Source: CAYSPU01 sp964432995
Lineage (GTDB): Bacteria; Verrucomicrobiota; Verrucomicrobiia; Limisphaerales; JAHDYP01
Assembly: GCA_964432995.1 (NCBI GenBank)
Contig: CAYSPU010000011.1
Location: 1-43,556, forward strand
Direction: 5' to 3'
DNA length: 43,556 nucleotides
The notes under the pieces: model-generated
What the model was told of the DNA's origin: nothing
The model's input: only the letters and a program-made list of their open reading frames with translations
The model's database searches: none
Shown: positions 1-7,709 of the stretch, piece after piece
How positions within the stretch are numbered: the stretch's first letter is position 1
Layout of the letters: every line of letters begins with the position of its first letter
Program-made: the position numbers and the translations under genes

Positions 1-224
1 AGGAACACGACGTCCTTGGCCAAGAGGGCGGCGGCCACAACAAGGCAGGCAAGCAGCAGCGTCGATGGGGAAACATCGAGCAGGATGCGTCCGGGGAATG
101 GCAATGGATGGCCCTCGTACATCTCCAGGAACCGGACGCGCGCACGAGGCAATCCATAGGCGGCGAGCAAGCCAACCAGGGACCATAAGATGGTCAGAAT
201 GTACGTTCCGCGGAAAGTCGTCAT
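1..224 (-). CDS. Putative membrane protein, 3' end cut by window edge
   Basis: The frame opens at an ATG (224-222) and stays open to the left edge, giving about 74 N-terminal residues (MTTFRGTYILTILWSLVGLL...). Two hydrophobic segments are visible, about residues 8-25 and 52-70, separated by a loop rich in Arg, Pro and Glu. That suggests an integral membrane protein with an N-terminal anchor. Too little is present to assign a family. A palindrome-flanked TATAGT box lies about 40 bases upstream and may be its promoter. The gene runs in the same direction as the squalene synthase-like gene but is separated from it by about 390 bases, so it is probably a separate transcription unit. Confidence 0.55.
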   Translation of the reverse strand, partial: MTTFRGTYILTILWSLVGLLAAYGLPRARVRFLEMYEGHPLPFPGRILLDVSPSTLLLACLVVAAALLAKDVVF

Positions 225-247
225 GGCACAGGCAACTGACTTCTGAA

Positions 248-282
248 CTCTCGTGCGAGAGACTATACTCCCGATTCGGGAG
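248..282. promoter_or_regulatory. Two perfect palindromes flanking a TATAGT/TATACT box
   Basis: CTCTCG-TG-CGAGAG (248-261) and CTCCCG-ATT-CGGGAG (268-282) are two adjacent perfect 6-bp-stem palindromes. The six bases between them read TATAGT on the minus strand (267-262), and TATACT can be read on the plus strand (264-269). The spot is about 40 bases upstream of the start of the leftward membrane gene, so a -10 box with an operator at the start site is plausible. No clear -35 was found at ideal spacing. This is inference from position only. Confidence 0.35.
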
Positions 283-613
283 CACAAGCCTCAAGCCTGC
301 ATCGGTTTCGCACGGGACAAGGCACTGGGGTCAAACACTGACTATTGACATTTCGGATCGGTGCTCGCCAGTTGCTGGCCGAGAACCACACCGCCGGGAT
401 CCTGTCGGGGCTCTCGGCCATCACCACCAGCAACTCGATCAGCGTGAACGCCGATTGCTCCGGACCTCAGATTGCCACGGAAGACCGCCGAGGACCGCAA
501 AGAGAGGATTTCCGATATCCCGTTCTCTGCGGTTCTCTGCGATCTTCTGTCGAAACCAAGGAACCGGGAATGCGCGGCAACAGGCATGCCCCCGTTGCAG
601 GGAATGGTCCGGG
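283..613. other. Intergenic region with degenerate repeats, no gene seen
   Basis: No convincing coding frame. Around 476-560 there are imperfect repeats of the type GACCGCAAAGAGA and TTCTCTGCGGTTCTCTGCG in opposite orientations. Similar words occur at 13020-13060 and 42860-42925, so this is probably a low-complexity intergenic repeat family. The remainder is unremarkable. Confidence 0.4.
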
Positions 614-1642
614 CTACCCCCCCAGGCCGGGTCGGCCGCTTTCGCGCTCGAACAACCGCCGCCACACGCTGGGCCAGGGCAGATAAGCGATCGAGCGCAG
701 CAGGATGCCGCGCACCTCGGCGCGACTGGCCTGGATCCTGACCTCCGGCGCAAGGACGTGACCGCTCTTGAGGTGCGCGATGGTGCGCACGCCAATCAGG
801 ATCGGCCAGGCGCAGGCGAGCCGGACGCGGCGCTGCGAATGCGGGAGGTGGTTGGTGTATTCCCAGCCGGCCCGGAGATGGTCGGTGGCACACGCCAGGT
901 AGGCGTTGTAGACCGGCCGCAGCCGCGCTTCGCTCGGCGGGTTCAGCAGGTCGGCGGGGCGCAAGTCCACGTGCCGCAAGCGCTCCGCCGGCAGATAGCA
1001 GCGCCCCTGCCGAAGATCCGCCGGCAGGTCGCGCAGGATGTTCACCAACTGCAGCCCGCGCCCAAACCGCACTCCGTTCTCCATCAGGAAATGGTCGTCC
1101 ACCGGCGCTGCGGGGAAGAGCCGCGCCCGGCAGATTCGCGTCCAGAACTCCCCCACACAGCCCGCCACTCGATAGGTGTAATCCTCCAGCTCAGCGTCGG
1201 TGCGCAGGGCCACCAAGCGTTCCGGACCCGCCTCCAGGAAGCGCTCGAGGTCGAGCATCTGGCCGCTGGCAATCATCTCGAGCACCTCGCGGATCCGCGC
1301 CCGGTCGTCCTCGGCGCACTCGGCGAGAACCGACAGCGCCTCCTCCACACGCGTCAGCAGGACACGCTCGGCCTCCTGCGCCTGGTGGCGCGCAAACTCG
1401 CCGAAGTCCAGCCGCCGGCTCGAGGTGCCCCGAATGCGCTCCTGCAACTGCCGGAGAGCGTCCAGGCGCCGTTCCGGTGGCAGCACCCCGGTGTCCGCCA
1501 CGGTGTCCGTCGTCCGCGCCAGCAGATAGGCCAGACCGATTGGGACCCGGACCGGCCCCGGCATGATCCGCAACGTCAGATAGAAGGACCGCGACACGTC
1601 CTTCAGCAAGTCCGTCAACAGATCTGACGACGACGAGGCCAT
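614..1642 (-). CDS. Squalene/phytoene synthase family protein
   Basis: 342 residues beginning MASSSSDLLTDLLKDVSRSF. Both aspartate-rich motifs of head-to-head prenyl synthases are present: TTDTVADT near residue 45 and NILRDLPADLRQGRCYLP in the second half. The family condenses two prenyl diphosphates, C15 to squalene or C20 to phytoene, on the cytoplasmic face of the membrane. The LAYLLARTTDTVADT segment looks more like bacterial squalene synthases than CrtB, so a squalene (hopanoid precursor) product is my inference. The ATG was chosen because it overlaps the argH stop by one base (TGATG), which suggests translational coupling; the longer upstream frame is only the argH gene read out of frame. 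No other hopanoid or carotenoid gene is in view. Confidence 0.85.
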   Translation of the reverse strand: MASSSSDLLTDLLKDVSRSFYLTLRIMPGPVRVPIGLAYLLARTTDTVADTGVLPPERRLDALRQLQERIRGTSSRRLDFGEFARHQAQEAERVLLTRVEEALSVLAECAEDDRARIREVLEMIASGQMLDLERFLEAGPERLVALRTDAELEDYTYRVAGCVGEFWTRICRARLFPAAPVDDHFLMENGVRFGRGLQLVNILRDLPADLRQGRCYLPAERLRHVDLRPADLLNPPSEARLRPVYNAYLACATDHLRAGWEYTNHLPHSQRRVRLACAWPILIGVRTIAHLKSGHVLAPEVRIQASRAEVRGILLRSIAYLPWPSVWRRLFERESGRPGLGG

Positions 1643-3051
1643 CAATCCTTGGGGCGGAGAACCCGCTGCCAGCGCCGAAGCTGACGGCGGACCTCGCGCG
1701 TGCCCGGTGCCCCGGGAGCATTCCGCGCCCGCATCGCCCGCCGCAGGTCGAAGACCCGCTGCGCGTCGGCGCCGAAGCCGGCATCCACCGAGCGCAACTC
1801 CGCCAGCGTCAGTTGATCCAGCCGGCGACCCGCCTTTTCGGCCAACGCCACGACGGCGCCAACGATGTGATGCGCCCGTCGGAACGGCATGCCCTTCCGC
1901 ACGAGGTAGTCGGCCAGGTCGGTGGCCAGCAGCAGCGGATCGCGCACCGCCTCCTGGCAGGCTTCCTTGCGGACATGGCACCGGCCCAGCATGGCCGCCA
2001 GGACGCGCAGCGTGGCCCGCACGGTGTCCGCCGTGTCGAAGAGCCGTTCCTTGTCTTCCTGCAGGTCGCGGTTGTAGGTCATCGGCAAACCCTTCAGGAT
2101 CGTCAACAGCGCCACCAGATTGCCGATGACCCGCCCGGCCTTGCCTCGCGCCAGTTCCGCGACATCCGGGTTCCGCTTCTGCGGCATCAGCGAGGATCCG
2201 GTGGTGTAGGCATCGGCGATGCGCAGATACCCGAACTCGGTGCTGGCCCACAGGACCAGGTCCTCCGCCAGCCGCGAGATGTGCACCGCCAGCAACCCGG
2301 CGGCGGCGCAGAACTCCACCACGAAATCCCGGTCGCTCACGGCGTCCATCGAGTTCTGCGTCAGCAGCGGGCGCCCCGCGGCATCCACAAACCCCAACAG
2401 CCGCGCAACGCGCTCACGGTTCAGCGGCAACGTCGAACCCGCCACCGCGCCGCTCCCCAACGGACACACTCGCGCCCGCCGCATGCCGTCGGCAAACCGC
2501 TCCCGGTCGCGTTCCAGCATTTCCGCATAGGCGAGGAGGTGGTGGGCGAAGTAGACCGGTTGCGCCCGCTGGAGATGCGTGTAACCCGGCAGCAACACCT
2601 CGGCATTCCGCGCCGCCAAATCCACCAGTGCCGCCTGCATCCCGCGAATCTCCTCGGACAACGCCACCGTCTCGTCGATCACCCACAGACGCAGGTCCAG
2701 CGCAACCTGGTCGTTGCGCGAACGCGCCGTGTGCAACTTGGCGCCCGCCGGCACCCGGCGGGTCAACTCCGCCTCGATGTTCATGTGCACGTCCTCGAAC
2801 TCGGGACGCCACTCGAATCTGCCCGCCGCGATCTCCCGCCCGATCTCCCGCAGCCCGCGCAGTATGGCCCGGTGCTCCCGCGGACGCAGCACCCCCATCC
2901 CCCGGAGCATCGCGGCGTGCGCCATCGATCCCTGGATGTCCTGCAGCCACAACCGCCAGTCGAACGAAACCGATTCCGAATACGCAGCCACGTCAGCAGC
3001 CGGCCCGGCTCCAAACCGTCCGCTGCGCGCCACGGGGGACGTTGTTTTCAT
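1642..3051 (-). CDS. argH: Argininosuccinate lyase
   Basis: 469 residues, the normal length. It cleaves argininosuccinate to arginine and fumarate, the last step of arginine synthesis, as a cytoplasmic tetramer of the fumarase/aspartase superfamily. Visible signatures are HTARSRNDQ (residues 107-115), the catalytic TH of GYTHLQRAQP (158-159), and the superfamily signature GSSLMPQKRNPD (285-296) with its mobile-loop serines. The start ATG at 3051 is preceded by AGGA about seven bases upstream. The stop overlaps the start of the squalene/phytoene synthase, an unexpected operon partner. The upstream region is the repeat-rich 3052-4136 stretch, so its promoter may lie among repeats or in the assembly gap. 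Confidence 0.96.
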   Translation of the reverse strand: MKTTSPVARSGRFGAGPAADVAAYSESVSFDWRLWLQDIQGSMAHAAMLRGMGVLRPREHRAILRGLREIGREIAAGRFEWRPEFEDVHMNIEAELTRRVPAGAKLHTARSRNDQVALDLRLWVIDETVALSEEIRGMQAALVDLAARNAEVLLPGYTHLQRAQPVYFAHHLLAYAEMLERDRERFADGMRRARVCPLGSGAVAGSTLPLNRERVARLLGFVDAAGRPLLTQNSMDAVSDRDFVVEFCAAAGLLAVHISRLAEDLVLWASTEFGYLRIADAYTTGSSLMPQKRNPDVAELARGKAGRVIGNLVALLTILKGLPMTYNRDLQEDKERLFDTADTVRATLRVLAAMLGRCHVRKEACQEAVRDPLLLATDLADYLVRKGMPFRRAHHIVGAVVALAEKAGRRLDQLTLAELRSVDAGFGADAQRVFDLRRAMRARNAPGAPGTREVRRQLRRWQRVLRPKD

Positions 3052-3108
3052 GCGAATTCCTGAACGCGAATCTGCGGGGAGCCCCAGGGAAAGTCACGCC
3101 AAAGACGG

Positions 3109-3222
3109 CGGCACGTCGGCACGTCGGCACGTCGGCACGTCGGCACGTCGGCACGTCGGCACGGGGGCACGGCGGCACGTCGGCACGTCGGCACGGGGGC
3201 ACGGCGGCACGGGGGCACGGCG
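3109..3222. repeat. 8-bp tandem array, unit GCACGTCG and variants
   Basis: About 14 consecutive units of an 8-bp repeat, first CGGCACGT repeated, then alternating with CGGCACGG and GGGCACGG. It lies directly upstream of argH. Because 8 is not a multiple of 3, all frames stay open and spurious 'RRHVGTSARRHVGT' peptides arise. The unit resembles the degenerate 8-bp periodicity (GCAAGTCG, GCATGTCG) inside the composite repeats at 17700 and 25740. Confidence 0.9.
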
Positions 3223-3468
3223 GTAGCACGGAGCGACGGTGGGACGGTGGCAGGGTGAGGTGTGAAACAAGACAGCAGACCTGGAGGAAGGACGACGCGA
3301 ATTGCGCGAATTGACGCGAACAGGAGGTCAGCGGAATGAGCGGGAATCCCGAAAACGCTCGTCCGGCCCCGGGTCTTGGGGAAGGCCGAAATGTCACACC
3401 ACTTGCGCGAAGGAATCGATCCAACTCAAAGCTCTGCATTCTGCATTCCCTCAACCACCCGACCACTC
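3223..3468. other. Intergenic, no gene or site recognised
   Basis: Short open stretches only, with no plausible start sites or protein-like composition. It separates the 8-bp array from the 15-bp array that runs into the assembly gap. Confidence 0.4.
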
Positions 3469-3665
3469 AACCCCGAACCTCCGANNNNNNNNNNNNNNNN
3501 NNNNNNNNNNNNNNNNNNNNNNNNNNNNNNNNNNNNNNNNNNNNNNNNNNNNNNNNNNNNNNNNNNNNNNNNNNNNNNNNNNNNACCGTGAACCTCCGAA
3601 CCGTGAACCTCCGAACCGTGAACCTCCGAACCGTGAACCTCCGAACCGTGAACCCTCGACAACCT
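3469..3665. repeat. 15-bp tandem repeat interrupted by an assembly gap
   Basis: The unit ACCGTGAACCTCCGA occurs four times perfectly from 3585, followed by a degenerate copy. A partial unit (CCCGAACCTCCGA) immediately precedes the run of N. The gap is therefore almost certainly inside the array, which would explain the assembly break. True copy number is unknown. Confidence 0.85.
3485..3584. other. Assembly gap of 100 N
   Basis: Exactly 100 N, a conventional placeholder for a gap of unknown length. Repeat units on both sides suggest missing tandem copies, though other sequence cannot be excluded. Confidence 0.95.
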
Positions 3666-3938
3666 CCGAACCCCACAAAAAGAAGTGGGAGGATGGTAAA
3701 GTAAGAAGGCCCGAGACCTCACCATCCTCCCCAGCCCAGTTCCCAGAACCCCCCTCGCCTGGTTAGATAGCAGATCCCATTCCTAGTCAGTGTGCGCTCT
3801 GCCGCCTCATGGACCGTTTCACCCTCCCCAAGGTGAAAAGGCCTGTGAAAGGCCCGTCCCAAGGCCCTCCCGACACTCCGAGTCGATCCGGATCGGAGAA
3901 CGCCTGGCGATCGACGCGCGCCGTTGGAGCCGGACCAA
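3666..3938. other. Intergenic, nothing recognised
   Basis: No coding frame with protein-like composition. A 77-codon leftward frame (3952-3719) has no ribosome-binding site and contains half of a palindromic site, so I do not call it. Confidence 0.4.
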
Positions 3939-4081
3939 TGCGTGAAATTCACTCAAAAAGCGTGAAACTCACGCACTGAGGCCCCGAGAAACCACGCGCA
4001 CGCACCTCCCTGCCCGGGCAGCCTCGTCCAAAGCGTCCCGCAGATGCGTGAAATTCACGCATTATGCGTGAAATTCACGCA
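3939..4081. promoter_or_regulatory. Four copies of a 17-bp palindrome, two pairs
   Basis: TGCGTGAAATTCACGCA is perfect at 4045-4061 and 4065-4081. One-half-site variants are TGCGTGAAATTCACTCA at 3939-3955 and AGCGTGAAACTCACGCA at 3959-3975. Within each pair the copies are 20 bp apart, about two helical turns, and the pairs are 106 bp apart. This arrangement is typical of cooperative dimer-binding operators. No adjacent gene start is obvious: the nearest rightward genes lie beyond 6 kb and argH starts about 900 bases to the left. The binding protein is unknown. Confidence 0.6.
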
Positions 4082-4094
4082 TCCGCCGCCCGGA

Positions 4095-4123
4095 AATCTC
4101 ATGCACTCATCCATCGTGAGATT
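4095..4123 (-). terminator. Hairpin downstream of the lipoprotein gene
   Basis: AATCTCA (4095-4101) pairs perfectly with TGAGATT (4117-4123) across a 15-base loop, 14 bases after the leftward lipoprotein stop. There is no T-tract, so an intrinsic terminator role is uncertain; it could equally be an RNA 3'-end stabiliser. Confidence 0.3.
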
Positions 4124-4136
4124 ACCGGGCTAGAGC

Positions 4137-4637
4137 CTACCGCCAGTATTTCTTCCAGGCTTGGAGCCGGCCGTCCGGACCAAAGGTCAGCCGCAGGAAG
4201 GAGTCGGGCATTCCTGGATCCACGACATAGGCCCCGCCTCCGGCATAGAACGGGTAACGGTGCGAATAGGGGCGACCGTAGTAGGAACCGGTCATCACCG
4301 CGGTGCCCGGATGCCCCCGGCGCGTGAGCCACTCGTCGACGACGGTGCCGTCGGCAAGTGTCGCCTCTTTGTCCGGCGGGCCGAGGTCGAGTATTGCCTG
4401 GTCGCGGGTGTAGACCCCGATTCTGGGGTTCCAGACGGACTTAGCCGAGGCACAGCCTGCGCCGATCCAAGCGGCCAGCAGTGCCACAGTGACCCACGTG
4501 AGATAGCGACCGCCTCGGCCCTTTGTCCTCGCGGCTTGGGGAAGTGCTTCTGGTTCAATGGACATCTTGGAGTCAGGTTTGCGCCGAGAACCGGCAGGGG
4601 GATTCGTGGTCATGTCTGATTTTGGGCGCGGGTTCAC
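4137..4637 (-). CDS. Putative lipoprotein, BamE/SmpA-like C-terminal part
   Basis: 166 residues from a GTG that overlaps the upstream recombinase stop (GTGA); ATG at residue 9 (MTTNPP) or 25 (MSIEP) are alternatives. A cytoplasmic basic stretch is followed by a hydrophobic segment and lipobox (LTWVTVALLAAWIGAGCAS, about residues 46-64) with Cys about 62. The following region, 'AILDLGPPDKEATLADGTVVDEWLTRR', resembles the SmpA/OmlA (BamE-like) pattern in which a substitution-tolerant fold ends in a product of form 'GpPD...dG...eW'. The tail is rich in Tyr and Gly. Outer-membrane anchoring is inferred. The function is unknown; coupling to a Xer recombinase gene looks incidental. Confidence 0.7.
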   Translation of the reverse strand: MNPRPKSDMTTNPPAGSRRKPDSKMSIEPEALPQAARTKGRGGRYLTWVTVALLAAWIGAGCASAKSVWNPRIGVYTRDQAILDLGPPDKEATLADGTVVDEWLTRRGHPGTAVMTGSYYGRPYSHRYPFYAGGGAYVVDPGMPDSFLRLTFGPDGRLQAWKKYWR

Positions 4638-5572
4638 GCGCGCGGATGGGCTGAATCGTAGACTCGTTTGAGGCGTTCCGTGTTCACATGGGTGTAGACC
4701 TCGGTGGTGGCCAGGTGCGCGTGCCCCAAAAGCTCCTGGACGCTCCGGAGGTCGGCGCCGGCGTCCAGCAAGTGCGTCGCGAAGCTGTGTCGGAGCTTGT
4801 GCGGCGTCAGGGAGGAGTCGAGGCCGGCGGCGGCGAGGTAACGTTTCATGCGCTGTTGAACGGTGCGCGGGGCGAGCGGAAGACGCTTCTGGACATCGCC
4901 CCAGAACACGGGAGTCGGGCCCGCCGGAAGCGCTGGCAGCCTGGCCCAGTAGCGCCGGACGGCGTCCAGCGCCGGTTGGCCGACGGGGAGGAGCCGCTCT
5001 TTGCGGCCTTTGCCCCGCACGCGCACGAGTTGGTCCGACTCGTGAAGGTCCTCGCCGGTCAGCCCGCAGACTTCGCTCACGCGCAGGCCGCAGGAATAGA
5101 GCATCTCGAGCACCGCGGCGTCGCGAAGGAACGCGGATTCGTCGTCCTTCCCGCCGGCCTGGCGAAGCCGCTCGAGCTCGCGCATCGGTGCTTGCAGCAG
5201 CGCTTCCATCTGGTCTCGGGTCAGGAACTTCGGAACGCGTTTCTCCAGCCTGGGCAGTGTCAGGTTGCGCAGCGGCGAGGATTCCATCTCGCCCCGGCGA
5301 ATGAGGAACCGGTAGAACGTGCGGAGGGCACTGAACCGGAGGCGAACGGAGGCGCGGCCTTTGTTCTGTCGCCCCAGAAATCGGAGGTAGGCGCGGAAGT
5401 CATCGCGCACCAACTGTTGCCACGCCGGCGGTTGGTGGCGCTCGTCCACGTGCCACTGAGCGAACTCCTCCAACGCCTGACGGTAGTTGCGGCTCGAGTA
5501 TGGGGACGCCCCGCGATCCGCTGCCAGATGCCTGAGGAACAGTCCGACCAGCCGGTCCCGGGCGCGCGGCAT
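4634..5572 (-). CDS. xerC: Tyrosine recombinase XerC/XerD family
   Basis: 312 residues, close to the usual 300. The N-terminal SAM-like DNA-binding domain covers about residues 1-95 and the catalytic domain follows. All catalytic residues are visible: Arg164 (CGLRVSEV), Lys188 or Lys191 (GKGRKERLLP), His258 and Arg261 (PHKLRH), His284 (LLGHAH) and the nucleophile Tyr293 (VYTHV). Such enzymes resolve chromosome dimers at dif. The 'PHKLRHSFATH' and 'VYDSAHPRA' motifs look slightly more like XerC than XerD, but the distinction is weak. I chose the ATG at 5572 over one at 5596 because AGGAGAG sits seven bases upstream and a good promoter would put the transcript start near 5597. No flanking integron, phage or attachment site is seen, so a housekeeping role is likely. 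Confidence 0.88.
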   Translation of the reverse strand: MPRARDRLVGLFLRHLAADRGASPYSSRNYRQALEEFAQWHVDERHQPPAWQQLVRDDFRAYLRFLGRQNKGRASVRLRFSALRTFYRFLIRRGEMESSPLRNLTLPRLEKRVPKFLTRDQMEALLQAPMRELERLRQAGGKDDESAFLRDAAVLEMLYSCGLRVSEVCGLTGEDLHESDQLVRVRGKGRKERLLPVGQPALDAVRRYWARLPALPAGPTPVFWGDVQKRLPLAPRTVQQRMKRYLAAAGLDSSLTPHKLRHSFATHLLDAGADLRSVQELLGHAHLATTEVYTHVNTERLKRVYDSAHPRA

Positions 5573-5603
5573 CGTCTGCTCTCCTGCCTCCGTCATGGAA
5601 ATA

Positions 5604-5632
5604 TCTATATGCCGCTTTGCCCGGATTGCCAA
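5604..5632 (-). promoter_or_regulatory. Sigma-70-like promoter for xerC
   Basis: On the minus strand TTGGCA (5632-5627) and TATAGA (5609-5604) are separated by exactly 17 bp. The predicted start near 5597 gives a leader of about 25 bases that contains the AGGAGAG ribosome-binding site of the ATG at 5572. Confidence 0.6.
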
Positions 5633-6090
5633 GCCGCGCACGCGCGGCCGGTCACATGATGTGGGCTGGTTCTGCCTCTGCCCCCGGACCGCGGCTCGTC
5701 CTGCGCAGCCACGGGTGTGTGCGTTCTGCTGCGGGTCGGGAAGACCCGCGGTCCGGAGCGCGACCGGCTTGCCTTGCCGAAGCCTTGGCGGAGGCTGGTC
5801 CCTCGGTCGCAGCGGCAACGAGCGGGAGTGAGGTCGCCGGAGGTTCGGAGGCGCGTCCGGCTGCCGGAGCGCCGGCTTGTAGCCGGCCAGAACACAGTGA
5901 TCGGTGACTGTGACTCCGGCCGCGTGCAACGCGGCGCTCGCAGGGTGTTTGGCTCCGCGAGGTTCGGATGCGTGTCCGGCGGGTGAGGCTGCTGCCCGCC
6001 GGGACGGCAGGCGGTCCGAAAGGGAGGGACCTCCGGGGCCTTCGTCATTCGGAAGTTCCCCTCCGCTTCTCTTTCCGCTAGGGATGGGGC
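5633..6090. other. Divergent intergenic region with GC-rich hairpins
   Basis: It separates leftward xerC from rightward aroK. No gene was recognised. GCCGGC-TTGTA-GCCGGC (5871-5887) forms a 6-bp hairpin, and TCCGGCTGCCGGA just before it forms another small palindrome. The composition is like the degenerate palindromic intergenic repeats seen elsewhere in the window. Confidence 0.35.
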
Positions 6091-6633
6091 GTGGACAGCG
6101 AGCGCCGGATTCGCAATATCGCCCTGATCGGGTTCATGGGCGTGGGGAAGTCCTCCGTCGGCCGTCTGGTGGCGGCTGAGCTCGGCTTCACCTTTGTCGA
6201 TACGGACGCGTGGATTGAGAGCGAAGTGGGGAGACCGGTGAGCCGGATCTTTGCGGAAGAGGGTGAAGCGCGCTTCCGCGCCTACGAACGCCGGACCGTG
6301 CTGGCCCTGGCCCGGCGCGAACGCGTCGTAGCCGCCACCGGCGGCGGCTTGGTCGCGCACGGAGACAACCTCGCCCGACTCCGGGCCCATGCGCTCACCG
6401 TCTGCTTGTGGGCTTCGCCCGAGGTGATTTGGGAGCGCGTTCGGCATCAATCGCACCGCCCCCTCCTCCAGGCCCCGGACCCGCTCGAGCGGATTCGGGA
6501 ACTGCTCGCCCAACGGGAGTCGTTCTACCGGCAGGCCGACGTCCTGGTGAACACCGAACGCCGCACCGTCCGGGAGGTGGCCCACCAGGTCACCGCTCAC
6601 TTTCGGTCCGTCCGTAATCGGGAATCCGCGTGA
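6091..6633 (+). CDS. aroK: Shikimate kinase
   Basis: 180 residues from a GTG start. It phosphorylates shikimate at the 3-hydroxyl with ATP, step five of the chorismate pathway, in the cytoplasm. The P-loop is GFMGVGKSS (about residues 14-22). The DTDAWIE motif (about 37-43) carries the shikimate-binding Asp, the Arg of EEGEARFRAYE follows, and ATGGGLV (about 81-87) matches the substrate-binding GGG motif. The lid region is HQSHRPLL. The stop overlaps the queG start (GTGA), so the two genes are probably co-translated. There is only a weak GGG-rich ribosome-binding site. An ATG at 6084 lies in another frame. Confidence 0.93.
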   Translation: MDSERRIRNIALIGFMGVGKSSVGRLVAAELGFTFVDTDAWIESEVGRPVSRIFAEEGEARFRAYERRTVLALARRERVVAATGGGLVAHGDNLARLRAHALTVCLWASPEVIWERVRHQSHRPLLQAPDPLERIRELLAQRESFYRQADVLVNTERRTVREVAHQVTAHFRSVRNRESA

Positions 6634-7709
6634 AGACCACCATCCGGCAGCGCGCGCTGGCGCTGGGCTTCGATGAATGCCGGTTCGCCACCGCCGCACC
6701 TCCCGAAACCGCGGCGCATTTCCTGAACTGGATCGCCAGCGGGCACCATGGCGAAATGCACTACCTCGCCCGCCAGACCGAACGCCGACTCCATCCCCAA
6801 CGCGTCCTCCCGGATGCGAAGACAGTGATCTGCCTCGCCGCCTCCCACCCGCATGCCGACGCCCTCGAGACCAACGCATCCGGCCGGCAAGCACAGGGGC
6901 AACAGGGTCTTGTCGCCCGCTACGCCCAGAGCCAGGATTACCACGAGGTCTTCGCCGGACCGCTGCGCGAACTCGCCGCTTTCGTTGAGGCACTCGGCGG
7001 CCCCAACTGCCACACCCGGGTCTACGCCGACACCGGACCGATCCTCGAACGCGACTTCGCCCAGCGCGCCGGCGTCGGCTTCATCGGCAAACACACCCAC
7101 CTCGTCAGCCGTCACCACGGCAACTGGCTGCTCCTGGCCGAACTCCTCACCACCCTCCCCCTCGAACCCGATCCCCCGGAACGAAACCGCTGCGGCTCCT
7201 GCCGCCGCTGCCTCGAAGCCTGCCCCACCGGCGCCCTGTTCGCCCCATTCGAACTCGACGCCCGCCGTTGCGTCTCCTACCTCACCATCGAACTCAAGGG
7301 CCCAATCCCCAGGGAACTCCGACCCGCCATCGGCAACCGCATCTTCGGGTGCGACGACTGCCTCGCCATTTGTCCCTGGAACCGCTTCGCCCACGCGGGT
7401 CGCCTCCTGAGCCAAGTTGCCCGCACCGACCTGGCACGCCCGCAACTCGAGGAACTGCTGGCCCTGGACGACGCCGGCTTCCGACGTCGCTTCGCGCACA
7501 CTCCGCTCGTACGCTCGAAGCGGCGCGGACTCCTGCGGAACGTCTGCGTGGCGCTCGGCAATGCCGGCGACCCCCGCGCCCTCCCCGCCTTGCGGCGCGC
7601 GGCCTCGGATCCGGAGCCCCTGATCGCCGAGCATGCCCGCTGGGCCATCGATCGACTGACCAGCTCGCCCCATTCCCCCCCACCGTCCGAATCCCAATCC
7701 TCATCTTAG
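6630..7709 (+). CDS. queG: Epoxyqueuosine reductase
   Basis: 359 residues. It reduces epoxyqueuosine to queuosine at tRNA position 34 using cobalamin and two [4Fe-4S] clusters. Cluster motifs are CGSCRRCLEACPTGAL and CDDCLAICPWN, both complete. The N-terminal part with ADTGPILERDFAQRAGVGFIGKHTH is the cobalamin and substrate domain. A C-terminal HEAT-like pair of helices (ALGNAGDPRALPALRRAASDPEP) is typical of the family. GTG start overlaps the aroK stop. The gene ends in a Ser/Pro-rich tail, and its TAG stop lies in the first degenerate unit of a TCTTAA microsatellite, so the last residues are probably repeat-derived. No other queuosine gene is in view. Confidence 0.95.
   Translation: MKTTIRQRALALGFDECRFATAAPPETAAHFLNWIASGHHGEMHYLARQTERRLHPQRVLPDAKTVICLAASHPHADALETNASGRQAQGQQGLVARYAQSQDYHEVFAGPLRELAAFVEALGGPNCHTRVYADTGPILERDFAQRAGVGFIGKHTHLVSRHHGNWLLLAELLTTLPLEPDPPERNRCGSCRRCLEACPTGALFAPFELDARRCVSYLTIELKGPIPRELRPAIGNRIFGCDDCLAICPWNRFAHAGRLLSQVARTDLARPQLEELLALDDAGFRRRFAHTPLVRSKRRGLLRNVCVALGNAGDPRALPALRRAASDPEPLIAEHARWAIDRLTSSPHSPPPSESQSSS

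Noticed and set aside
3109..3222. CRISPR array
   Set aside because: Units of 8 bp are contiguous without spacers, and there are no cas genes.
3585..3655. CRISPR or integron attC array at the gap
   Set aside because: The 15-bp units are direct and contiguous, with no spacers and no attC-like folding.
3719..3952. A small leftward gene of 77 codons
   Set aside because: No ribosome-binding site and a start within a palindromic operator-like site.
4634..5572. Integron integrase or phage integrase
   Set aside because: Length and motifs are of chromosomal Xer type, with no IntI-specific patch visible, and no attC, tRNA or phage gene nearby.
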